Positions 56,128 through 64,000 of a DNA stretch of 64,000 nucleotides are shown in pieces. The translations under genes and the position numbers were made by a program. How positions within the stretch are numbered: position 1 is the first letter of the stretch; each line of letters opens with the position of its first letter. A model generated the notes under the pieces. That model did not search any database, was not told the origin of the DNA, and saw only the letters and a program-made list of their open reading frames with translations. This DNA is from Nannochloropsis oceanica (taxonomy: Eukaryota; Sar; Eustigmatophyceae; Eustigmatales; Monodopsidaceae). The stretch covers positions 62,001-126,000 of the forward strand of contig CP038121.1 in NCBI GenBank assembly GCA_004519485.1. The letters run 5' to 3'.

Positions 56128-59100
56128 ATGGAGGAAGCACGTGCACCACCACCACCACGGCCGCTCCAACGCGTCCACAATCTCATGCTCCTCGCCTGTA
56201 TCGTTGTCACCACCGCGTCTGCGTTTGTCCCTCCTCCGCTCCCGTCCCCGTCTGCATCGTCCCGGATCCCCCCTCACCTCCGTGTCATCAAGTCTCCTCC
56301 CTCTTCCCCATCCTCTTCCTCCTTCTCCGCCTCCTCCTCCGCCTCCTCCTCCTCTACCACCGTTCTCGCCTCCGCCTCCATTCCTCTCCCCACCCCCGAC
56401 TCTCTTCCTCCTCCTACCTCTCCACCAAGCACCACCATCATCAACAGCCGCCTCCGGATAGCAAATCTGTGCTGCTCCGCCGAGGAAGCCTTGATCCACG
56501 ACCTCCTCACCCCCCTCCCAGGCGTGCAAGCCATCCGAATCTCTGCTGTTGGCCGTGTAGCAGTCATCCGCCACACTTCCGCCACCAGTACGGCCCTCCT
56601 CCTGACTACCTTGAACGACGCACACTTAGGGGCCTCGTTGCAAGACGTCGACGCGTCCGACAGCAACGACAGCGGAAATAGCAGCAGCAGCAGCAAAAAC
56701 AACAACCGTGGTCTGCTAACTCGCTTTCGTCGCCCTTTCTCCAAAATCGCACCATGGCTTCCACTCCTCCTGGCCGGCAGCGGCTGGCTTTTCTCCTCCT
56801 ACGGGAACTCCCACCCTTGGCCCCGCTCCCTCTACCATGCCCTCCCCCTCCCCTGCCTCCTTTTCGCCTCCCTCCCATTATTCCTCCGCATCCTCAGAGC
56901 CGGGCAACGCAAGCAATTCACGGTCGATTTCCTGATGGCCACGGCGGTGGTGGGTGCGTTGCTGCTGGGTGATGTAACTGAGGCCTTGGAAGTTGTGGGT
57001 CTGGTGGCAGTCGCGGAGAGAGTGAAGGGCATGGCCCTCAGGTACGTGGGAAGATTGATGGAGCAGACGGGGGCTCGATTGAGTCAGACGCAGGTGGCAC
57101 GAGTTGTGGTAGGAGGAGGGGATACTGTCGCTTCTGCTGGTGGTGGTGATGCCATAGCACCTGCTGCAGATCGCAAAGGTATCCAAAGCACAGCGGTAGA
57201 ACGTCCGCTCTCAAGCGTGCGTATCGGGGATGTCGTCGTCGTTCGGGCTGGAGAGGCTTGTCCTGTGGATGGCCAGGTTCTGCGCGGGGAGGCAGTGATG
57301 GACGAAGCGGCCTTGACGGGGGAGTGCATGCCTGTCCCCAAACATGGAGGGAGCTACGTCTCTGGAGGAAGCATTTGCCAATCAGGGGCTATCGAAGTCG
57401 AGTGCACTGCCCTTCCGAGCGAATCAAGCCTGAGGCGCGTCCAGGAGATGGTTCAAGACATCGCCACCACCCGAGGCCCCTCCCAAGGGATTGTCGACTC
57501 GTTCGCCGCTGTCTACACCCCCCTCCTCCTCCTCCTCGCCCTCACTGTGGCCGTCCACCCGCCCCTCTCCCTCCTCCTCCACCCCCTCTTCTCCTCCTCT
57601 CCTCCTCCCTCCTCCCCTTTCCTCCACTTCTCACTTAAACAAGGTCTCTACCGCAGTCTCGAACTGCTCGTCCTAGCGTGTCCCTGTGCACTGGCCATGT
57701 CCTCCTCCCTCCCCTTCCTGACCACTCTCGCCGGCTCTGCCACCCATGGAGGAGTTCTCTTCAAATCAGCGTCAGCCCTCGAGTCCCTCGGCAAAATCCA
57801 AGTCATGGCATGTGATAAAACGGGCACTTTAACCGAAGGACGGTTTCAAGTAACGGGCAGACTAACCCTGGCTCCGCAGCAGGAGGAAGAGGAAACGGTA
57901 GAAGCATCCTCCCTTTCTACCTCCTCCTCCTCCTCCTCCTCCCCCTCGTCGTCGTCGTCGTCGTCGTTCCCTTCCCCCTCCCTCGTTCGTCTCCTCGCAG
58001 CTAGCGTGGAGGATAAGGTGGCCCATCGTCTCTCTTCTGCCATCGTTGCCGACGCCCTGGGGTGCGTCGCGGAGCAGCAGCAAAAGGGAACAACGCTGGC
58101 ACGTGTCTCCAATCTCGTCAACATGGAAGGGGTTGGCGTGCAAGCAACCTGTGTATTCGATGAGGACGAGGGAGGGAGGGAGGGAGGGAGGCAATACCAC
58201 GTGGCTATAGGGAACGAGGGATTGCTGTCATCAGGAACATCCTCCTCCCCTCCCTCCCTCCCTCCCTCCCTGCCTACCTTCCTCGCCGCCCACCCAGGGG
58301 AAGCGCACGTCTATGTCTTGGTGGACGGACGTCCCTCCCTCGTCCTCTCCCTATGCGATGCCCTCCGCCCGCAAGCCATGGGAATGATGGAGGCATTGAA
58401 GAAGGACGGGGTGGAGGTCACCTTACTTACAGGCGACTCAGAAGAGGTAGCGTTGGCGATCCAAGGGAAGGTGGGGGGGAAGAAAGTTTTGCCCACCGTT
58501 GTGGCGCGAATGAAACCCTTCGAGAAGCTGGAGTGGGTGCAGCGAAGGCAGCAGATGCCGCCGCCGAGGGGGAGGGTAGGAGGGAGGAAGGTCCAGTGGG
58601 CCTGGCTATTGGCATGGTTCAGGATGCGAGGAAGGAAGGAAAGGGAGGGGCAAGAGTATGAGGTCAAGCATGACACGGATAAGAGCGAGTACGAAGGGCT
58701 TGATCACATCCACGATCATTATCACCGTCACAACGACGGGAACGAGGAGGAGGAGGAGGAGGAGGAGGAGGAGGACCACCCACAGCAGCAGCAGCACCAG
58801 CATCAGACAGAGCACACACAGGTGCATGATCATGGCCACGAGGGCTGCGGGCCGGACGGCTGTGGGGCATTTGATGACGGGCATGATCACTCGCATTCCC
58901 ACTCCCACGAGCAACAGAATCAGCAGCAGCAGCAGCAACAACAACAACAACAACAGCAGCAGTGTCTGGTCGCTATGATTGGCGATGGAATCAATGACGG
59001 GCCTTGTCTTCAAGCAGCGGACGTGGGCATTGCTCTAGGGCAACACGGTACAGCTCTCGCTGTGCAAGCAGCCAACATCATCCTCCTTTCCGATAACCTC

Positions 59101-59382
59101 ACCCGCATCCCTCAAGCCATGCACATGTCTCGAGCCACTCAAATGCTGGTAAAGCAAAATTTATTTTTAGCCGTAGGAATGAAAGCTGGGTTGATGCTCC
59201 TGGTGCTGCTGGCTGGAGGGAGAGTGGGAGGGAAGCAGCAGCAGCAGCTGTGGAAGGCAGTGGCTGTGGATGGCTTGAGTCTTTTGCTTGTGTTGATGAA
59301 CGGCATGAGGCCCCTGTGGTTAGCTAGAAGGATTTTTAGAAAGGAGAAGGAAGAGAGGAGGGAGGAAGGGACAAAGCAGTGA
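56128..59382 (+). CDS. P1B-type heavy-metal ATPase (Zn/Cd-like), plastid-targeted
   Basis: A single exon of 1,084 codons from ATG 56128. The leader LMLLACIVVTTASAFVPPP is a textbook signal peptide plus ASAF plastid motif. An HMA-like domain follows (NLCCSAEEALIHDLLTPLPG), with the Cys-Cys-x-x-Glu form seen in plant Zn/Cd pumps HMA2/HMA4. Pump motifs: AALTGECMPVP (A domain), ACPCALAMS (metal path), CDKTGTLTEG (phosphorylation), LLTGDSEEVALAI and GDGINDGPCLQAADVGIALG (hinge). QNLFLAVGMKAGLMLL and WKAVAVDGLSLLLVL match helices 7 and 8 of Zn pumps. The large loop after TGD carries a His-rich insert (HDHYHRHNDG; DGHDHSHSHSHE) and a Gln tract. The HP motif reads VAHRLSSAI, so the usual Pro after the conserved His is Arg. 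The role is metal transport across a plastid membrane. Metal and direction are inferred. Confidence 0.88.
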   Translation: MEEARAPPPPRPLQRVHNLMLLACIVVTTASAFVPPPLPSPSASSRIPPHLRVIKSPPSSPSSSSFSASSSASSSSTTVLASASIPLPTPDSLPPPTSPPSTTIINSRLRIANLCCSAEEALIHDLLTPLPGVQAIRISAVGRVAVIRHTSATSTALLLTTLNDAHLGASLQDVDASDSNDSGNSSSSSKNNNRGLLTRFRRPFSKIAPWLPLLLAGSGWLFSSYGNSHPWPRSLYHALPLPCLLFASLPLFLRILRAGQRKQFTVDFLMATAVVGALLLGDVTEALEVVGLVAVAERVKGMALRYVGRLMEQTGARLSQTQVARVVVGGGDTVASAGGGDAIAPAADRKGIQSTAVERPLSSVRIGDVVVVRAGEACPVDGQVLRGEAVMDEAALTGECMPVPKHGGSYVSGGSICQSGAIEVECTALPSESSLRRVQEMVQDIATTRGPSQGIVDSFAAVYTPLLLLLALTVAVHPPLSLLLHPLFSSSPPPSSPFLHFSLKQGLYRSLELLVLACPCALAMSSSLPFLTTLAGSATHGGVLFKSASALESLGKIQVMACDKTGTLTEGRFQVTGRLTLAPQQEEEETVEASSLSTSSSSSSSPSSSSSSSFPSPSLVRLLAASVEDKVAHRLSSAIVADALGCVAEQQQKGTTLARVSNLVNMEGVGVQATCVFDEDEGGREGGRQYHVAIGNEGLLSSGTSSSPPSLPPSLPTFLAAHPGEAHVYVLVDGRPSLVLSLCDALRPQAMGMMEALKKDGVEVTLLTGDSEEVALAIQGKVGGKKVLPTVVARMKPFEKLEWVQRRQQMPPPRGRVGGRKVQWAWLLAWFRMRGRKEREGQEYEVKHDTDKSEYEGLDHIHDHYHRHNDGNEEEEEEEEEEDHPQQQQHQHQTEHTQVHDHGHEGCGPDGCGAFDDGHDHSHSHSHEQQNQQQQQQQQQQQQQQCLVAMIGDGINDGPCLQAADVGIALGQHGTALAVQAANIILLSDNLTRIPQAMHMSRATQMLVKQNLFLAVGMKAGLMLLVLLAGGRVGGKQQQQLWKAVAVDGLSLLLVLMNGMRPLWLARRIFRKEKEERREEGTKQ
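58158..58273. repeat. In-frame GGGA and CCCT tract pair inside the ATPase
   Basis: (GAGG)n at about 58,168-58,190 encodes GGREGGR, and (CCCT)n at about 58,246-58,272 encodes SLPPSLP. They flank YHVAIGNEGLL, the conserved I-G-N nucleotide-binding motif. No donor/acceptor pair excises them without losing the motif, so they are coding. The arrangement mimics that seen at intron ends elsewhere. Confidence 0.8.
58920..58962. repeat. (CAG/CAA)n polyglutamine tract
   Basis: About 14 Gln codons, mostly CAG then CAA, directly before the C-L-V-A-M-I-G-D-G hinge strand of the ATPase. Confidence 0.9.
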
Positions 59383-60192
59383 TAGAGAGGCACCTTTGAC
59401 AACAAGGAGATTGGGGGATGCCGCGCATGTAAAATATCATAATTGAAGTCATGAGAAAGAATGAAAGGCAGGATAAAACTAATTATTACCGATTTGTGTG
59501 TCATTATAAAGCATGGGTGTGCAGTATGCAAATAGGTATTGATATGTACATCGAGTCTCTCTACAGACCTACCTCCCTTCTTCCCTGATTTTAAACGGCT
59601 TTTCAAAATTCAACCCAACTGCCTTCGCTGCTCCCCCTCGTTCGTCCTTGGAGGCCTCTCGTCACGACATCAAATGCTCTCGCGCCGCACTTACATTACT
59701 CACACAAACATTGAGAAGATTCTTTATGCTTATATGCTTTGTGCAAATACCGTTATGGCGCGGTTTAGGCTCTCTGGTTCAGTGTATGTGACCATGATGA
59801 TTTTTCCTCCACTTATGTCCAAGCCCGGCTTCCCATTTGCTTGCACTCCCTTTCCACGCACTCGCCATGCTTCCTCTCCATGGGATTCTCCCCCCAGAGC
59901 AATTTGTACACGATGCATACCAATCGAAAATGAGGGTATGGGCACGTTTGCGTCCGATCTCGCACCAGCAAACCTCACGTCCCTCCCGCGCTCTTCCCAG
60001 CACCTTCTCACAGGTCGCTGTCTCTGTCGTTTGTCTCGGGACTCAAGGCGAGTGATCTCGTTGACGAGACCATTACCAATAAGACACCAGTAGGTGTGAG
60101 GGAGGACAAGCAACAGCATCAGTAGCAGCAGAATCAGCAGCAATCACGAGCCAGCAACAAGCAAAGCCACAATTACAAATACCACAAGAGGG
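59383..60192. other. Intergenic, no supported gene
   Basis: 3' flank of the ATPase and upstream region of the protease. A frame at 59539-60093 (184 codons) shows no domain or targeting signal. Confidence 0.5.
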
Positions 60193-63100
60193 ATGACTAG
60201 TAGCAGACGAATGAGAGTGACGACCGCAGTGGCGGCCGCAACAACAGGGATCGGCCTCTGGCTGGCTGCAATGGGGGTGGTGGTGGAGGCGGCGGACCCA
60301 GTGTACATGCCCTTGACCTACAAGCCTCGCACGTCTGCGCGGCCCGCGCCAGCAGGAGGGCAATGGAGCACAATGGCCGTCGGCGCCGATGGCACACAAA
60401 GGGTGCGTATAAATACAAATGGGTGAAGCATGTCTACCACGGTGCACTTCCTCTCGTACGGTGGGATAGTTGCACCTGTAATTGCAACCGTTATCGATAT
60501 ACCCTCCTCCACGACCCAAATCTCGTCTGACCTCCCTTTCCTCCCCTCCCTCCTTCCCATTCTTGCAAGCCGCTCCCTCATATCCTTGACCTTCAAATCG
60601 ACCTTGATGCGGCTGGATTCTTGCAAGGCGCCTCGGTAGGAATCGTGACGCTCCAGTCCCTCAATCCCCACTTGTGGGCCTACTTCGCTCCCGTCCTCTT
60701 TCTCGGTATGGAGGGAGGGAGGGAGAGAGGAAGGGCGGACCGGAAGGAGGAAGGGAGGGACAAGAAGAGGGAGGTGATTGCATAAAATCATTTAAAGCTG
60801 AAGATTGCGCAACATTCATTCCCCTTCTTTCCTTCCCTCTCTTCCACTTGTTCGTCTCCGCTCTTTCCTCGCAGGCGACCAGATCGTGGACGTGCTGATC
60901 GACACGGGATCCGCCGGCTTGGGTGTACCCATCGAGACTCCCACCAACTGGTGCGTGCCTCCTTCCCTCCCTCCTTCCCTCCCCTCCTCCCCCCCCTCTG
61001 CTGCCAGGACCGATAAAGGCTTCCAGAACATCGATCCTTTGTAAAAAAGCGACCGAGCGAACCCTTCGCTCCATTCCACGACTCAAGGCGATAACCCTTC
61101 CACCCTCCCTCCCTAACCCCCCATCACCTCAAGGACCGACAAGGACTTCCAGAAGATCGATCCCTTCAAGGCAGCGGCCGAGCGCATCCCTTGCTCTGAC
61201 CCTCGTTGCCGTGGCTCGTGTGACAACCCGTCGGGCTCGCATTTCTGTGGTCCCCACGGAGGAAGTTGCGCTCGCATCGATGGGGAGGACGTGTGCACTT
61301 TCGCGTGGCTTTACGGGGACGGGAGCAGCGCGGCCGGTGTCTTGTTGTCAGCGCCTGTCGAGTTGGGAGGGAGGCAAGCCAATAGCACCTTTGGTGGCAT
61401 TATTCGTGCCAGCGACAATTTCTTCGAGGCCCCGCGAGGGGGGGGGATCATGGGCTTGAGTTTCGGAGGTTACTCTTTGTGTGATTCGGAGTTTAGTTGC
61501 TTCCCGCCTCTGCTTGACGATATCGTCAGACAGTGTCACTTGGACGATAAGTTTACGGTGTGTGCCCATGGGGATGACGCAGTGTTGATCCTGGGCGGGG
61601 GGGACAGCAGGCTTTATGAGGGGAATGTAACGTACGCGCCGTTACAGCCACCGTTTGGGTTTTACTGGGTGGATGTCAAGGACGTGCAAATGGCGGGAGA
61701 GACGCTCGTGGAGAGGAGTAGTCCGAGCTTTTTGTCAAGGCTGCGGCAGGTAACGGAAGAGGGAGGGAGGGAAAGGGAAGGAGGGAGGAAAGGGGGGGGG
61801 GGTGTTCGGCGAGTCTTGTATTACACCTACTTTCAATCATGTGGCCCATGGAAAATCTGCAATCAATTCGCCCTGAATGCACATCGTCTCCTTTTCTGCC
61901 TCCCTCTCCCTCCCATTTCATATGCTCCCGTCGTTTTCCTCTCCTTTCCTTACTCAGGCGACGACGGGCCGCCTGAGCTCTGCGTCGATGACGGCCCTGG
62001 TTGACACGGGGAACAGTGCCATGTACCTACCTGAGCAGATCTTCGACAACTTTAAGGTACGGAGGAAGGAAGAAAAGAGGGAGGAAGGAATGGAGGGATG
62101 GAGGGACTTCGGCAGGAGATACGAAATAAAGGAAGGGAGTGAGGGAGAAAAGGGGGGAGGGGAGGAGGGCTGGACAGATACCTCAGAGGGAAAAGGAATG
62201 CTTCTCAATCCATCGCTCATTCGTCAATTTTCACACGCTTGGATCTAAATTTTCCTCCCTCTCCCTCTCTCCGCATTCTCTTAGGAACAACTGCAGAAGA
62301 TCCTTTCGCCGTTACCCTTCCCGACCCTTTTTGACCGCCAGCGCAGCATTTTCAATGGGTAGGTGAAGTAAAAAGAGAGGGGAAATGGGCGACAAGGGAC
62401 AAGAGAGAGAAAGAGAGATGGGAGCAAGGAATTCAACAGGATAACGAGGATAGAGAGAGAACCAAAAAAGGGAAGGGAGGAGGCGTATCGCTATCCTCCG
62501 ATATCATCTCTTATTTCTCCCCTCCTTCCCTTCCTTCCCTTCCTTCCTTCCCTCCCTCCCTCCCTCCCTCCCTCCCTCGTTGCCTAGCTATGCCATGTAC
62601 ATCGCGCCCGAGCTTTTGGCCCAGATGCCGCCATTGGTTGTGATGCTGGACGGAGGGGTAAATATCACCATCCCTAGTGATCAGTACACGCAGGTAGAGA
62701 GGGCGTGGGGGAGGGACGGAGGGAAGGAGGAAAAGGTTTTTACGAGATGGAACAGAAATAGAGAGATAGCAAACGGGAGGGAGGCCTTCCTAAATGGGCC
62801 CCCAATATATTTCCTCCCATTCCCTATTCGCCCTGCTCTTCGCCTCTTTCCACCCACTTCTCCCGGCATGTTGATTTGTGTCTCTCTCACATTTGCCATT
62901 TGCACCCTGGAAAACATGCAAAATGTCATTCGAGCTGTCTGTCTATTCCTTGATCTCACTCTTTTCCTTTTTTCGCCCTCCTGCCCTCCCTCCCGAATCG
63001 CCTCCCTCCCTCTCTCCTTCCCTCCCCTCAGGAGTTTCGGGTGCCGGAGGTCGACGTACCTCTCCGCGCTCTTAAAATCGTGCGAGGCGGGCGTTTTGTC

Positions 63101-63374
63101 CTGGGCCAGACAGCGCTTAACCACGCCTATGTCGAGATTGACCGAAGCAGCAAGACCATTGGATTTGCCAGGTAGGGAGGGAGGAAGGGAGGGAGGGAGG
63201 AGTAATGGCATCTAACTTGTATGCATCGACACGATCCTTACACTCATCATTTCCTTCCTCTCTCCCTCCTCCCCCGCTCGCTCTGTCCTTCCTCACGCCT
63301 TCCCTTCTCTCCTTCTTACTTTTTCCCGCCCTCCCAAAAGGTCTCGCCCCGGATGCAGACCAGAGGGGAAGTAA
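60193..63374 (+). CDS. Pepsin-type aspartic protease
   Basis: About eight exons. The ATG at 60193 gives a signal peptide (GIGLWLAAMGVVVEAADP). After LQSLNPHLWAYFAPVLFL, the exon at about 60,875-60,951 carries the first active site, VDVLIDTGSAGLGVP. The next exon (from 61134) reads TDKDFQKIDPFKAAAERIPC, a Cys-rich loop, FAWLYGDGSSAAGVLL (flap region with Tyr), GIMGLSFGGYS and LILGGGDSRLYEGNVTYAPL. The second site, MTALVDTGNSAMYLP, has DTGN rather than DTGS/T. The C-terminal exons end RVPEVDVPLRALKIVRGGRF, then FVLGQTALNHAYVEID and KTIGFAR|SRPGCRPEGK, TAA at 63374. It is secreted or vacuolar by its signal. No A-S-A-F motif is present. A decayed duplicate of the exon start lies at 61006. Confidence 0.88.
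61006..61095 (+). other. Decayed duplicate (possible poison exon) in the protease gene
   Basis: Preceded by an acceptor (GCCAG), it reads TDKGFQNIDPL followed by an in-frame TAA. It closely resembles the real exon start at 61134, TDKDFQKIDPFKAAAE, 128 bp downstream. Similarity continues for about 80 bp. It looks like a tandem exon-start duplication that lost coding function. Use of this acceptor would truncate the protease. Confidence 0.65.
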
Positions 63375-64000
63375 GTCCTCGATGCTCAAAGGAGTGTCCG
63401 TTTTGTTCACTACATGCTTTGCACGTGCGTTTGAGTGTTCGTGATTGTGAATGTGCGTGTATGTCTATATGTGTGAGGACGCGTGTGTAAATGTGCGTGT
63501 ATGGGTGCGTCTGTCTGTGTGCCGCATTCGTACTGACAAACACTTGGGCCTTGATTTCACCGATTCACCCACCCATCCTCTTACTTACTGATCATCGTGA
63601 GAGTAATATATAAATACATAGTCAGGGACGTGATGGGCAGAAAGGCGTGGAGGGGAGGGGAGGGGAGGAAGAGGATGAATGGATGTGTGTGTAGGTTATG
63701 TTTCAATCAATTTTAGTTTGCTGCCCATATTAGGAGAGTGTCGCATAGAGCGAGGGTGAACGAAGGCAAAGGAGGAAGAGGGATAGAAGGAGAGCATATG
63801 AGTAGCAAATACAAGGAAGAAGAAGGACGGAGGAATCGGAGAGAAGAAACGGAGGATTGGAGGGAAGAAGCGCCTCAGGGGCTCATACTCTCTTCTTTCC
63901 TTCGGCGTTCATGGCATGTTGACGAGCCCTTTCAATCATGAGGGGGAAAGCCGGAAAGAGAGAAGGACAGAGAGATAGAGGGATGGGTGGGGAAAGAGCC
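63375..64000. other. 3' flank of the protease, no supported gene
   Basis: Contains a GT-rich patch (about 63,430-63,520) and an AT-rich TAATATATAAATACATA at about 63,605. Frames to the window end have no recognisable content. Confidence 0.45.

Noticed and set aside
58149-58297. Possible intron in the ATPase (GTGTAT ... CCCAG) covering the tract pair
   Set aside because: Removing it would delete the conserved I-G-N nucleotide-binding motif, so the coding reading is preferred.

Overview
The window is nuclear DNA of a compact, intron-rich eukaryote. Genes are split by many short introns, open with N-terminal signal sequences, and include plainly eukaryotic products (eIF3a, SNF1-like kinase, MATH and RING proteins). 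Two proteins begin with a signal peptide followed by an A-F cleavage motif (T-A-S-A-F in the metal ATPase, V-Q-A-F-F in the SET protein), the bipartite plastid-targeting signature of algae with red-derived secondary plastids. With the very abundant (GGGA)n/(TCCC)n tracts in introns, this fits a stramenopile alga, most likely a eustigmatophyte of the Nannochloropsis/Microchloropsis type. That assignment is inference.

Layout. 1-5,097 has no convincing gene. It is a repeat island with two large inverted repeats, a 140-150 bp direct repeat bracketing about 3 kb, and a fragment of a propeller-type repeat protein. 5,098-10,636 (-) is a plastid-type SET methyltransferase-like gene. 13,681-18,838 (+) is a leucine-rich-repeat gene with a possible F-box-like segment. 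18,839-20,476 is AT-richer spacer with a 34 bp tandem array. 20,477-21,501 (+) is a RING-CH protein. 22,470-24,261 (+) is a small glycine-zipper/amphipathic-repeat protein. 24,718-27,994 (-) is a MATH-MATH-RING protein. 29,042-32,261 (+) is an SLC10A7-like transporter. 33,759-36,491 (+) is an intronless acidic membrane protein. 37,606-39,684 (-) is a secreted or type I membrane protein. 40,037-40,285 (+) is a small ORF. 40,920-48,817 (-) is eIF3a. 49,547-51,116 (+) is a DUF2237 protein. 51,971-54,919 (-) is a Ser/Thr kinase. 56,128-59,382 (+) is a P1B heavy-metal ATPase. 60,193-63,374 (+) is an aspartic protease.

The genes are not an operon or pathway. Several sit in divergent pairs sharing short upstream regions. 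The unifying oddity is the introns: many carry a (GGGA)n tract just inside the donor and a complementary (TCCC)n tract just before the acceptor, so the two intron ends could pair. The two long intronless genes lack this organisation, except for one in-frame tract pair inside the ATPase.
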